Source: Clytia hemisphaerica | Taxonomy: Eukaryota > Cnidaria > Hydrozoa > Leptothecata > Clytiidae | Assembly: GCA_902728285.1 (NCBI GenBank) | Contig: CACVBU010000775.1 | Coordinates: forward strand, 100,207-164,206 | DNA: 64,000 nucleotides | Reading direction: 5' to 3' | In this document: positions 35,264 to 47,163 of the stretch, piece by piece | How the letters are laid out: each line of letters opens with the position of its first letter | How positions within the stretch are numbered: position 1 is the first letter of the stretch | Notes under the pieces: generated by a model | What the model was told of the DNA's origin: nothing | The model's input: only the letters and a program-made list of their open reading frames with translations | The model's database searches: none | Position numbers and translations under genes: made by a program

Positions 35264-35539
35264 TAGATGATACCCCCCTATTTCAATGTAATTTTTTAAA
35301 GATATAAATCGTGACCATGACCACTCTTGATTCATAAATGACTTTATAGCGGTACAATTGGCGAAAATTATCCCTTATTCGGAAAATTATTTACATAGAT
35401 CCTTGCGAAAATGGCCTAAAAAGTTGAAAAATTATTTGATGTGAAGTTATACTAAATTAAGTGCATTATTTGATAGTTACTTGGTTTATTTGGAAATGTT
35501 GGTGAAATATTCAAAAAAAAAAAAAAATTCCAAGCTGAA

Positions 35540-36005
35540 AAATCCATTTTTCGGTTTGCAAAACCGCTGAAAAAAGGTAATTTTTCATCGGACTTAAAAA
35601 AATTTTTAATCCTTTTTCTCTCTTTCATCCTTATAGATCACATGGGTTTTATTTCACTTTCTGAAAATACATAGTTCAGGCTATCAGGTCCAATTTTTGG
35701 TTTTGCCCCGAATTAGTCGCAACTCCGACAAATTTGGGTCGAAAATGGCATTTTTTCGGTTTGGAGCCTCCTTTCAGGGCCGCTAGGGCCCAGTCCGCTC
35801 AAAAAGAAAATTTCAAACTTGTTTGAATCTTTTGTCATAAAGTTGTTTAACACATTTCCAAAAAAAGAAATTGGTCTTAAAAAGTCCTGGGCTGAGTAAT
35901 GGCACCCTAAAAATGGCCCGAAACTGACTTTTTGCGTTTTCAGGCCGCCATTATGGAATTTGCGTTTAAGGTCACATGGGTTCTTTTGGATTTTTTTACA
36001 CTTCA
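35540..36005 (-). repeat. Right terminal inverted repeat
   Basis: Reverse complement of 29529-29992. Short ORFs in it are shadows. Confidence 0.8.
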
Positions 36006-36254
36006 CCGTTAGTACTTTCAGACCCAAAATTTTGGGATTCTGAGTTTTTCACTATTGTCTACCAAATATCCAAAAATAAAAGCAAACAAAATTTCATACT
36101 AACACCACCCACCTGGTTCTTAGAGAATGTGGCTCTTAAGGCCTTGTTTATACGCTAAAGTGAAAATAATCCTGCACATGTAAATGGGTCAGTGTTTGAG
36201 GTCCGGCAAAATTTCCGGGAAGTAGCCTATCCGGCGGTGCACAGATCTAGGTGG

Positions 36255-36557
36255 GTTCCGTCCATTGAGTTTAAAGCCTGAAGGGCTAGAGTTCAATTTC
36301 TAACCTTTCTCAGTCAAGAAAAAGTGAAGCCTTGAAAATTGCGCCGCATTTTAGACGACAGATTGAATCTAGCAATTCCTTTGTTTACCATTGATATTTT
36401 TTTCCTCGAAATTTAGCGGTAGATTTTAGTTTCAATCTGTCATTTGTGTAAAAACCAGGCGAGCCGCTCAAGGCCGTGCAAATTTGGTAGGCTTTGTTGG
36501 CTTCAAATCCTACCAAGGAGATTGACTTATAGCCCTTTGGGCTTATACTTCATTGGT
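36255..36557. mobile_element. MITE copy 2 of the 7950-8292 family
   Basis: Near-identical interior to 7985-8292 (e.g. gacagattgaatctagcaat, gtcatttgtgtaaaaaccag). The outer left end is truncated at ccattgagttt. Confidence 0.75.
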
Positions 36558-36900
36558 TCCGTCTCCCCAATAGATCTTTTTCTTGGGAAGTTGATCTTCA
36601 AATTAATTTTCGAGGTTGGCTTGGCTCAAATTTTTTCATCTATGGCTCAAATTTTGGGCAATTTCTCATACTTTTTGAAAATGTTGATTTCATTAAAAAG
36701 CGCCGTGTTATTTTTTCATAAATCACTCTAGAAGTTTTGCGGCGCATTTTTTTGCTTGCGAGTCAAGTAAACGATATAGCGCTTTCGCAGTATTAATCTT
36801 CCATACGCATTTTGGCGGGACGTTAGTATGACTAGCTGTTTGATTTGATTTGATTTGATTCCATATCTTTCTTTTTTATGAACTATTTACATTTATAAAA
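36558..36900. other. Spacer
   Basis: No gene recognised; ends with a short gatttgatttgatttgatt run. Confidence 0.4.
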
Positions 36901-38200
36901 ACCTAAACGAAAATCAACCAATTTAAAATTTGAAATACCTACATCTCGGTAACGAAAAATGCTAAGCCCTTGAAAATTTAAATGTTGATATTATACCTTT
37001 CCTTGAGTATTTTGAGGCCGTGTGGAGTTCGAAGGCTTGAAAGCCCTTTGTCTCTGTTAATTTGGGTGTCTAAATGCTGAAAATGAGTGATTCAAACCCA
37101 CTTTTAGAAAATCTGTTAAAATTTGAAATACCTACCAGGTGCACCAAAAAAGGTATACAACTTTGTTGAGATATTGTGAGCTTCAGGATTTAAATTTTTT
37201 GCTCATTCTTTTTTTATTGTATAGAGGATGTTTTAACTTGAATTTTGAGCTATCATACATTAAATTTAAAAAAGTAGTTTGAAAGTTATTTTCAAAAAAC
37301 TGACTTTTTTTCCTGGTCGAAATTTTAAAAAATCATTAAAAACAGCGAGCAAACTTTTCTCTTAACACTTACCTTCTTTACAAATAAAAATTCCAAAAAA
37401 TGCAAATGTGCACATCAAAACTCGTTGCAGAATTTAAGAATATGGTAAAACAAGCTATTTCCATGTGGGATAATATTTTTAGAAAGGCTGAAAAACTTTT
37501 TTGGAAATCTTCAAGAGAGGTTTCGATGTTATGCGTGTGCTATGTGAAACTTTTTGAAACAAATAGATCACTATTCTTCGAATAGTAGCTCAAAGAACTT
37601 GGGTCTGCATTTTATTTGCTGGTGTTGGAAATGTTCATGGCGTGCAAATAAGATGGAGAAACTGTTGGCAAAATTTAAGATAAGAGAAAAGGAATAAAAA
37701 AGACAATGAAATTGTGTTTTTGTCATTTCGTTTTATTGATAGCGTGATTTCAATGTGTGATAGCTCAAAATTCAAGTTAAAGCATCCTTTATACAATAAA
37801 AAAAGAATGAACAAAATATCTCCACAAAGTTGTATACTTTTTTGGTGCATCCGGTATATCTCGCGAACGAAATTCGAAATTCGACCCTACTTTTTAAATC
37901 TGTTAAAATTTGAAATACCTATATATCAGGAACCAAATAAGCTAAGCTCTTGAAACTTTAAATGCTGATATTATTATACCTTGAGTACTTTGAGACCATG
38001 TGAAGTTTGATGGCTTCAAAGCCCTTCGTCTCTGTCATTTTGGGTGTCGAAATGCTAACAATGAGTGATTCGACCCCACTTTTAGAAAATCTTTCAAAAT
38101 TTGAAATATCTATATCTCAGGAATGAAATAAGCTAAGCCCTTGAAAATTTAGCATTAGCTATTAGCATATGGATTTTCAAGGGCTTAGCTTATTTTGTAG
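36901..38200. repeat. Diverged direct repeats split by an inserted MITE
   Basis: 36930-37135 and 37885-38110 share gttaaaatttgaaataccta, tgatattata and cacttttagaaaatct. Near 38127-38194 the same sequence forms a palindrome (aataagctaagcccttgaaa / tttcaagggcttagcttatt). Confidence 0.65.
37138..37853. mobile_element. 0.7-kb MITE with ~135-bp inverted ends
   Basis: Left ggtgcaccaaaaaaggtata / caactttgttgagatatt and right aatatctccacaaagttgta / tacttttttggtgcatcc are inverted and stay similar to aacttgaattttgagctatc on the inner side. Minus and plus ORFs inside are mirror shadows. Confidence 0.8.
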
Positions 38201-38500
38201 CTGAGACATAAGTCTTCAAATATCTAACAGATTTTTGCATAGTGGGGTCCAGTAGTTCTTGAAGTCAATTTTTACAGTTAACCTTGAATAACTTTTTTCA
38301 CTTTCATTGCGCGTCGATTGGTATATAATAAGACCACTTTTAGCGGAACCGCCCAAGCAACAATTGTTCACGTCCTTCAGGGCGTTTTCAGGGTAGTTGC
38401 CGACGCCCCAACTCGGGGCAGTATAATTTTCTGAATCTCTATGATCCATTTAATCATAATCAAAAGTCAAAATAACTGGGCAGTGACTTGCACACAAAAG
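38201..38500. other. Spacer
   Basis: A 77-codon minus ORF at 38216-38449 has no recognisable domain. Nothing else seen. Confidence 0.35.
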
Positions 38501-38534
38501 CTTCCCCAGCGCTTTCTCGATCTCAAACAATAAA

Positions 38535-38725
38535 GTAGTTGCCGTGATTTACTTTGATTTTGCAAGGGCTTTTGACACGGTTCCACATCGCAGATTACTG
38601 AAAAAGCTCGATACATATGGTATTAAAGGAATGGAGCTCAACTGGATACAATCTTTTCTCTCTGACCGCTATCAATATGTTAAGGTAAATGGGACACTGT
38701 CAAGACGCTTGCCGAAAGTTCGCAG
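38535..38725 (+). pseudogene. LINE reverse transcriptase fragment
   Basis: VIYFDFARAFDTVPHRRLLK followed by LNWIQSFLSDRYQYVKVNG is the palm motif A region of a Jockey/CR1-like non-LTR reverse transcriptase (FDFAKAFD with catalytic Asp). Only ~60 codons remain; upstream and downstream RT motifs are absent and the 3' side runs into a (acat)n microsatellite at 38727-38772. Dead fragment. Confidence 0.8.
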
Positions 38726-38726
38726 A

Positions 38727-38772
38727 CACACATACATACATATATACATCCATACATACATACATACATACA
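38727..38772. repeat. (ACAT)n microsatellite
   Basis: Imperfect cacatacatacatatatac / atacatacatacatacatac run. Confidence 0.9.
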
Positions 38773-39159
38773 TTCTGAAATTCTAGCTAATCTGAAGTTG
38801 AGATTGTATCAATATTTCCTAGACGGTTAAAGATGGCGGAAGGTTACGCAGCGAAGAAAATCAGAATCCGGTAAACAGAAACCTACGAAGGAGGTGTTAC
38901 TTCTGGACTATAGGAAAGAAGATCTATTCTAAAGTATCGTGCTTCATCCAAGTCAACGCCGTATCAAAAGTAATTTGCTATACTTCTTTGCATACAAGAA
39001 ATTTCCCGTCAAGAAGGTCAAGGTGCTAGACAGGAGGGTCAAAAAATCCCGAAGAAAAGACTACTGCAGTCAAGGTAGCCAGAGCGTGAGGTCGAACAAG
39101 TACCTCGAAGAAAAGACGCCTGTATTCAAGGGTGCAGAAGATCAGTTGAAATAGACTGA

Positions 39160-40243
39160 TTGGCTCGACTAATAGCCAGAAGAAAAATCCTCAGCAGCCA
39201 GGAGGTAGACGCGCCTCGCCGAACGAGTGAAGAGTCTAGGTTACACCTTATTGACCTTTTAAAAGCCCCCACTGCCAACGAGACCATGGCAGATGGATGC
39301 GCAAAGGACGAGTTGAGAATTTCCAACTCTCCTGAAGAAGTAAAATTGAACTTAACACACAATCGGGTGCCAATGTTCACCTTCCACACGATCAAGAAGG
39401 GGGAATCATTTCTTCATTTAAAACCATACAAGCAGCAGATAAGGGAAACTCTAACAAACGAGCTGAAGATCGCTATTCCTGATTCGCAATCTGCACAAGA
39501 AAAGGGTTTTCAGTGTCAATATTGCTCAAGAAGCTTTTCTACTAAAACTGGTCGAACAAATCATGAAAATGCCCACGCACGAAAAAATCGCGAAGAATCT
39601 CCTGCATTGGTGCCAACCGCAGAAGCTTCGTCAATTAATGTTGAACGAAACCTCACGTCACATACTCCAATCGAACAAGAATAAGTTCCTGTCTGGGGCA
39701 AGCTGTCAAAGCAAGATCTCTGTCAAATTGCTGATTCGATGTACGAAGAAATTGTGTTCTTTCGTCAGAATCTATTCCTTGTACCATCTGGAAAAGCGGG
39801 GAAAGACTACATAGAAGTCTGAAGTCAACTTCTGGAACAATCAATCTGATGATTTCTCAGCATCATTAATGAAACTCCTGATGTGTATGCCATCAATACT
39901 CCTCCAGAAGACTCACGCACGATCCAAAGCTAGAGAACACTCAGAAACGCTAGCTTCAGCTTCAGCTTCAAGTGGTGTCCTGCAACCAACTGGGGATGTA
40001 ATAAACACTCTTAAATCGCTTCATCCAAATGCAAAGGAACACACCGACGATCGTATCATCTCCAAGAAAGAAGTAGTTCCAGTTCACCCAATCATCTTTG
40101 AGTCCATTGATGGGACAATGATTCAAGAGGCAGCCATTAAGACGAAGGGTGCTGCTGGACCATCAGGCAGTTACATCAAAATGCCTCGAAAATGTCAATA
40201 TGAAAATTGCGTAATCAGAGAACGTATGTCTCGCTCATTATAA
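39160..40243 (+). pseudogene. N-terminal half of a retroelement polyprotein with C2H2 finger
   Basis: 39160-39684 is open and contains FQCQYCSRSFSTKTGRTNHE...H (C-x2-C-x12-H-x3-H), the kind of finger found before the reverse transcriptase in R2-like and related elements. After an in-frame TAA at 39682 the same frame continues WGKLSKQDLCQIADSMYEEI and LVPSGKAGKDYIEV to further stops. From 39869 another frame gives LLMCMPSILLQKTHARSKAR and, after an apparent internal deletion, TKGAAGPSG, which in relatives immediately precedes the RT. It stops there. I recognise this as the N-terminal part of the element class whose C-terminus is at 5332-6177. The link is from family knowledge, as the two pieces do not overlap. 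Confidence 0.7.
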
Positions 40244-42013
40244 AAAGGCCGAAACAAGCTTTCAATAATTGGATTGTAACATCGAGTTAAGTCACCAGGG
40301 GGTAAATAAACAGACCTTGATACATTTATCGTCCGTTTCAACTTGACGATTCGTTTAAAACTCAGCCTCCTAAATATTTGGGGTAGGTAAAATATGTACA
40401 AAGAAATTCATACTTTTCCAACCCGGCGAATCTTCAAAAAAGAAGCAAACAATAAAATATAATTACCCTTTCCAAATAAACCTCTTCGGTGGCGAACGTA
40501 GTCTACTCTGACGTAATTGTAAAATGGGTTATGTGATGAATTTCAAAAACAAAAGACATGTTTAACACGATAATCTATTCCCAAGACAAAACAAAAGTCA
40601 AGACAAAACAAAAGTCAAGACGAGGAAAAGATATGTCCTCACTTATGGGCCGTATTTAAAAGTTTATTATAAATTATCTTTCTATATGAGGTTCCGTAAT
40701 ATCCCTTGTTTTGATAACTTTTCTGCCGTCGTTTGCGTTGCCTATTTCATGCATGTGTTATACTTGTGTAGCTGAAATTTCGTCTTAAATTTTTAATCTG
40801 AATGTGCAGAAATCAAAATCCAGTAAGTGTAAAGAATTATTCTTTCTAAATATTTTATCTGTATTATTGGACCCGACCAAAACAGAAGAAAGTGAATCTC
40901 TGAAAAGGAATGGGCACCTATTTTTATATTGGATAATTGCGGATAATAGTAAAAAAACGCAAAAAGTTTAAAATTTCAGTATCATTCAGAGCCCCGTGAT
41001 TGAATAAGTGTTTGCAAAAGTTTATTTTCCTAACCTCAGGAGGTTTCCCCCATTGGTCAGTAAGGGCAGTTCCCTCCCCCGAGTTGTACTGGCTCAAAAA
41101 AGGTACAACTAAATGCAATTTTTCCAGGCGAGTTCAAACAGAAGAAATTTTACACTCTTGTGTTGGTGACCCGTCGGTCTAGAACTTCTTAGCCAAAGGG
41201 GATAAAATTAATAGAACGTTTGCTTCTAATGAGTCGGGATTTCAAACTCTATTCTTTTCATCTATAGGCTGCCTGCATCCCCTCTGATTACTTTTGATAC
41301 ATCAAAAACTATTTTAGGGGATGCGTGCATCTAAAGAGTTCAGTGCAGATAGATGGGAAAGGCTTGATTTTCTTACTGGGACGATTTTTCAAGGAGGATG
41401 GGGTGCCTACGAGTCTGCTATTCAGGGTGTATTATTTGGTATTTACAGTTCACATACACTTTAAGGTTTCAGGACCCGTTTGTGACGAAACTGAAACACA
41501 CTCTTCACTTCAGCTGCACGGAATGATAAATTCACAATAGGGACTGGGGAGACACGGGAGTTAAAATTAATACGGCTGAAAGATGATATGAATTATACTA
41601 CCTCTATGTATCACGACGAGTGAAAGAAGGGCTAATTCATCCCGTACCAGTAAAAGTTTATCTCTTCTTTTTAAGTTTTTGGACAGCTCTATCAATAAAG
41701 TGTTAACTCTAGATCTTGTGGAACTGGGGTTCAACGCTCATTGTATAGTCACGAGTCATGGTTCTTGGCAGATAAGTTAAATTTGAGTATTTCACTTTAG
41801 AGCAGCCCAAGAGAAGCCAGAAAAAGAACAAGACTCATACTCTACCACACGAAATCGCAAAACTATTTGCAGACATTGCCAAGAAAGTAAGAACTACTAT
41901 CTTAACTGAAATGCCAATGTATTCATAAAACTGTTGCGGTCTTTCGTGAAACGAAATAATATTCATGTATTGAGAAATACGATAGCTAGTTATAAATGTA
42001 GCAAAATAAAATT
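40244..42013. other. Spacer, no confirmed gene
   Basis: A direct repeat of caagacaaaacaaaagt lies near 40580-40620. A minus-strand segment around 41027-41118 is open (SQYNSGEGTALTDQWGKPPE) and ends at a donor-like gag|gttagg, but no partner exon was found. Other ORFs look fortuitous. Confidence 0.35.
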
Positions 42014-42987
42014 TCAATCGAGCATTATTTTCTTCCAGAATTCTGCGAGTACGTTACGTTTCTCTACCGTTGTTCCTTTCACTTCAGATACGTGATCTTC
42101 ATAACACTTGAGTGTTTCATCATCTAATACCTCTAAACGACCTTGAATTCTTTGTTTGAGCTGGCTAATAACGAAATAGAAGTCTGCTTATGAATATCTC
42201 TTTGCACCGGTGGAATTTTTTCCTTAAGTGGGGATGCAGATGTCGATCTAAATCTCAATGGGGATAAAAAATGTATTCAATTTCCAATGGGGAGAAAATC
42301 ATCCGGCAATTTCTCATTAGGGCTGAATTTGTGGGGGGCGCCGACAGTATAGTGTACAACACAGATTACAAGGTCTAAAAAGGATAGTCTGACGTAAACT
42401 AAGGTATGCTGTTATTGCAAACATCGAAGATACCTTATTTTCATCATTACCTGATATTTAGCTTGTCGACGTTTTGTCTTTCCTGTCGCTCGGTCTTGGT
42501 AGCACAAGCAAACCTGCAGAACAAATCAGACAGATTAAACTACAATCGAGTAAGTTTTTTGAGAACGAAGATTGACATTGTTACCAAAGACCATGCCCTA
42601 GAAGAATCTTGTTTACAGACCACCTGATCTTACCTATATTAAAGAGTTGAAAAGGAAGAATAACGAGATCGATGAATTCCTTATCGGCCCTTTTTTACGC
42701 CGGTCTTATAGTTTTTATTTTCCGTCACCGGCTTAACGGGTCTGAATTCAATAAAGGTGATTTAATTAATTTAAGAATCTAATTAATGATGAAAATAAGA
42801 ACCGGAGTAAAATGCGCTGATAATGGGACATATCTCACTATTACAGTCATCAGAAATACTTACTCAGCTGACACGCGTTTTCCGTTCACAACTTGAGTAG
42901 CGATCGCAGTTTTGTTCCTTGTAATGATGGTGCCTCGGTCTAGCAAATCCTGATCAAGGTCGATAGTACTATTTAGGCCAGTATGTT
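42014..42987 (-). CDS. Three-exon 3' block of a spliced gene
   Basis: Exons 42864-42987, 42451-42513 and 42014-42164 have clean GT-AG borders (gcacacacag / gtaagt; ttctgcag / gtaatg; gttattag) and read through in one frame: LNSTIDLDQDLLDRGTIITR, then FACATKTERQERQNVDKLNI, then QGRLEVLDDETLKCYEDHVS, ending KKIMLD and TGA at 42014. Phases 2 and 2 match at both junctions, leaving little doubt that this is transcribed coding sequence. No domain recognised; the middle is basic/charged. It lies on the same strand ~0.9 kb downstream of 43893-46911 and may be its 3' end, but the connecting exon was not resolved. Confidence 0.65.
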
Positions 42988-43332
42988 CTGTGTGTGCTAT
43001 GTCGCAAGAAAAATAAATATTATAATAATTACATTTAACTTGCTTTACGTATGGCGAGGGTCATTTATTCCCTAGCCCAATGCTGAATTTCATCGTCACT
43101 GACGGTTATCATTAAGATTTAACATTTCAATTTGAACAATGTTTGGACCAAATTTACCTGTCAAAATCATGGTATGTTATATTTATCTTTTTTTTTCGTT
43201 TATACAGTGTTAAGGTCAAAGAAAATCTGCACCACTGTTTTGATGAAAAACCATTTTCACACTCGCTTCAAATATAGAATTTGTTGTTAATTTCAACTGT
43301 CATAACACTGTGTCCAATACCGTTTATCTTAG

Positions 43333-43604
43333 ATCAAGCCTGTCCAGACTCCTTTGCTCCACCATCATTAAAACGGCCGTTATCGATTGAAAATCCTTCA
43401 TCGTCAATGCCACTGGTGGAGGGTCTACCGAAAAACTCAGCTGAGAATAAACTAAAAACCGTACCCGCAGCTGAATTACGACGAAACAGTTCTACGAAAT
43501 GTAAACAGATTTTCACTTACAAAACCATTGCCGAAAGTTCAATAGGATGTCAAGTGGCCGGATGTCCATACTTGATACATGTTAAATGCAGTGGGAAAGC
43601 ATAA
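43333..43604 (+). CDS. Candidate terminal exon with PHD-like Cys pattern
   Basis: After the acceptor ccgtttatcttag an open frame runs 90 codons (QACPDSFAPPSLKRPLSIEN ... IGCQVAGCPYLIHVKCSGKA) to TAA at 43604. The last 25 residues have C-x4-C-x4-H-x2-C spacing, resembling the end of a PHD or related zinc finger. It lies antisense to the 42.0-46.9 kb gene, inside a presumed intron. No upstream exon was identified. Confidence 0.35.
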
Positions 43605-43892
43605 GAACTAATTTACAGATGCTAAAAGCCAAACTGATTTGTCCCACCCATGAAAAGGAATCTGAAAATAGTGCGTCTAAAAAATAGCAGCCTGTTGTAA
43701 ATAAAATATCCTGTTGTGTTATTCCAAATAAATAAATTAAGTATATGGAGGAACAGAAAATTGTTCTCTACATTTATTTCAGTTGAGACTACTTCTTTCC
43801 GGACAGATAAAAGAGTATACCTTTTCCATATTGTCAAGACTTTCAGTTTAGTTTGTCTTTGAAGGTATACCAACATTGTTCAACCAGAATTT

Positions 43893-46800
43893 TTAATCTA
43901 GGCAAGAATCAGGATTTCCAGTGACAGACGTTGTATAGGCTACTTTCAGCAAATCCTTCATCTCATCCGGCATTTGCTGGAGAACGATACGATTATACAC
44001 TAGCAGTCGTTGATAGATTGGATGGTGTCTTGCAAAAAACAAACCCTCTAACTGCTCCATAGCCATTTCAATGCCTTAAAAAAACATGTAACCTACAATA
44101 TTGATTTTGGTTTTCGCAAACTTCTCATATCTCATAGTAAAATGCACGAAGTGAAGTATAACTATCAAGCCCTTGAAAAAATCTCATTTAGGACTGTACG
44201 ACACATTTTTATTATATAGTGTCACGAGAACAACCAATGATGTCTTGAAATTACCTTCAAAGCAGTTTCTACGAACCGAAACTCTAAATAACATCATCGC
44301 AAAAAGATGATTCAGGCACATGTTCGCCATGTACTTTAGATTTGGAGATTGAGCCTGGCACCGATTCCAAAAACCAGTGAGTGAAACGTCAGTTGCAAAC
44401 GATTTAACGTAGAGTGAAAGTAGTTCGTCAACACCAGCGTAAAACATAAGCTCACGAAAGCACCATTCTTTGTGGTGATCTTTGTCCTTCCGGAAAACAT
44501 CCTTGGCCTTATCTGTCTCGAAGCCCAACTGTTTAGCAATGTCTCCACAGAATACCTTAAAATTCATCAAAGTTAGTAGAATTAGTATTATAGGTGAGAG
44601 AACTACCAGCCATTGATAATGTCAATTAGTTGGCAGAAAGAGCAAAGATAATATTTCCCAACTACTTAGAACTTTACATACCTCCCAGTTGAGGTTAACG
44701 AACGATATACACAGATTCATCTCAACGTGAGGAAGACCAACCAGAGGCACAACCCAATTCATAAACTGGGGAACACTGACAACCATGTTCCTGAAACAAT
44801 GGATATAAATGTTTGTGAAATTCATATCCATAAATAGGTAAGTTCCTCTACAAGTTTCAGTACAGCTTCGCTAGTATAACATGGGAAGGGAACTTTAAGT
44901 ACGCCAGAATCGACTATATGTCATTAAACCATACCACTCGTTTTCAGCAACAACGGGCATGACCAGCCTATAAAACAACCTTTTCCCGTAAAATGAACGA
45001 TAACAACTTGAGCAAGAACTCACCTCAAACAACTTTTTCCCATAAAATGCACGATAACAACTTGGACAATAAACAACATAACGGATAAGCTCGAGAACAA
45101 TTTTGTAAATGGTTCCATCGACTTCGAGAAACATCAATTGACGTGTACCACCGTAGAACGAAATACCTAGGGTGAAAATTGTACTGGTTTTTGGAGTGGA
45201 CATCACGATCTTGTCGGAAGTCAATTGTTTATAATCTCAGATTCCTTAAGAAAAAGTATTTTGTCTCCTCCAATTTAAAAAGTAATCTTAAAAACAATAT
45301 ATATAGAAGGGATTTATTTCATGGTACGAATCGATTGTCATGAAGCAACCAACCACATTGTAAGAACAGCTCGAAATATATAGGTGATGCCACGTTATGT
45401 TACCGCTACTTTCTTTAGTTATAATCATGGCCATAACTCAATAGAGCATCAATAAAAAAGAAATTACATAATTCATAATTATTCATAAATAATTTGGACA
45501 AAGGACGCCTATTCAGTATGTCTACAATTGCCGATTTTTACCTGCTCTTACACCAATGTTCTGTAACATTTGATGAATCGTGAGGTACGAATTTGGATTA
45601 AAAAAATCTAGTTCATCCAATTCGACATCGAGCTTACCGTGCACATTGGGCGGTATGCACTCGAAGCCTTCTTTTGGCTTTTTTGAAGTTTCACTGTCGT
45701 CGATTCCAAACAGAATTTTGCCAAGGGCACTTGATCGGCATACATGACAATCACGAAAACTTGGCTCGTTGATGCACCTACAGTTCTTATCAGTGCACCC
45801 CTTTACGGTTTTGGAATTTTGAAGTTGCTCACTAAGAGCGTCGATATCGATGTGGCTTTCTTTTAACTTTGCAAGACGTTTCAGGAGGAACTCTTGCCGA
45901 ATAGCTTGGAAGGTGGATTCGTGCTGTAAATCGAAAGTCGGCATTTGGGCTAATTTTAGCCAATTTGGCGGGGCTTGTTGAAATAGGTACTGTAGACCAT
46001 AGTTTCCAATGATAACATACGAATTAGCAGTACAGATACTTGTTGGCATCTTGGATTGAGGTTTTAACACCCATGATTTACAAAGTCGTTGGCTATTGTC
46101 CATGGACCATTTCAAACAAGCAGTTGGTGGAATTAATGGATTTTGTGTGTTGGCCGTTATCCAATTACATATATGGGTATAACTACCACCAGGACAAATC
46201 TTTGCCACTACTTTATTCATAGTTTGGCAGCGAGTGGTTAGATATGTCACGAGATTCATTATGAAGGAGAGAGGGAGTACAAGGTTAAACCTACGGGCTT
46301 TATAGATACACTCGATCATATAGGCCACCCGTGCTAGCTCCTCTCCATGTACTGTTCCTCGTCGTTGAGGCCGCATAGAAGCTTTACTACCAAGACCAAT
46401 GTTGGTGGTCGTTTCTCCAACCAGGTTGACGGAGTGTAGTATTGATGTCAGGTAAATCGAAAGACACAGCAAAAAGGTATTTGATGTCATCTTTGATCTC
46501 CTTTTCCAGGGCCCCCATTAAACCTTTCATAAATTGAGCATACGAAGAAGAGTATGACGACGAATGGGTGTCATTTGTATGCTCTTTGTAACCCTCATTG
46601 ACGACTTTAGCATCACACGAAATGCAAATATTTTTAGATGTGTCACTTTTCCTTAATTTGTGATCTTTGATCCTTTTCTGCACCAAATCGCTGTGTGAAG
46701 CAATTGCCTGTAAAGGAGAACTACCATCATGTTTTTTATCAAGCAATGTGCATGAACAGGATGCTACGATTTTTCCACTACTTGATCTTTTCATTTCTAA

Positions 46801-46911
46801 GCACGTTATTATTTGAATGTTTTCCTGGGAATTGAGAGCGATATAGAGAAAACATAAAGCTTTGGAGGTCCTAAATAAACAATTTCCACAAACATCCCTG
46901 TCTCCCTTCAC
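43893..46911 (-). CDS. Multi-exon gene, unknown function, Cys-rich
   Basis: Exons: 46911 to ~46450; ~46450 to 45542; 45166-44935; 44790-44682; 44555-44255; 44074-43893. Junction phases agree at 45542/45166 (RAG), 44935/44790 (ENEW/NMVVS), 44682/44555 and 44255/44074. N-terminal part: VCGNC and NICISCDAKV zinc-binding pairs. Middle: CPSCYRAFYGKKLFE followed by a tandem near-copy CSSCYRSFYGKRLF. C-terminal part: GLPHVEMNLCISFVNLNWE, KYMANMCLNHLFAMMLFRVS and FFARHHPIYQRLLVYNRIVL. The last resembles large uncharacterized multicopy cnidarian proteins, so it may be transposon-derived. A frame change near 46450 needs a slip or a small intron. The last exon runs into TAA at 43893. Confidence 0.65.
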
Positions 46912-47163
46912 TGGTGTATATAAGGTTATAAACCACCAGTGTTTCTATCACAAGTTAAGTTTGCAGCTAAACAATAATTGGAGATGATTTCGATGCGAGC
47001 TTGTTGCCTAATTATTCCCCAATTTTCTGACAAATTAGGCTAATCAGAAAAAGTAACAACTGATTTGGTGCCCATTCTCAACTTCTTAGCATTATAAACG
47101 CAACCTCTTTACGCTTTGGGAGTAGTTTGGCATCCACCCCTCCTCCCTTAAGCTGAAGGGCCT
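46912..47163. promoter_or_regulatory. Upstream region of the minus-strand gene
   Basis: A TATA-like tatataag lies at ~46916-46923 and an acceptor-like ttatatacaccag abuts 46911, so the 5' end could be either a start region or an intron end. The two readings cannot be separated here. Confidence 0.25.

Larger units (their letters stand above)
29529..36005. mobile_element. ~6.5-kb DNA transposon with ~465-bp terminal inverted repeats
   Basis: 29529-29992 and 35540-36005 are reverse complements at high identity (shared blocks: cccatgtgaccttaaacgca, aattccataatggcggcctg, ttgtttaacac..., gaaataaaacccatgtgatc, tccgatgaaaaattaccttt). Between them lies a single decayed gene on the minus strand (30.4-34.2 kb) and one nested MITE. 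The start tgaagtgtaaaaaaa is common to both ends. No target duplication was found at 29529/36005; comparison with 6.3 kb suggests the true terminus may be nine bases further out on the right, ending in the complement of gtactaacggtgaagtgt. Confidence 0.8.

Noticed and set aside
41000-41182. Coding exon on either strand
   Set aside because: One donor-like site and an open frame, but no acceptor with matching phase and no known family.
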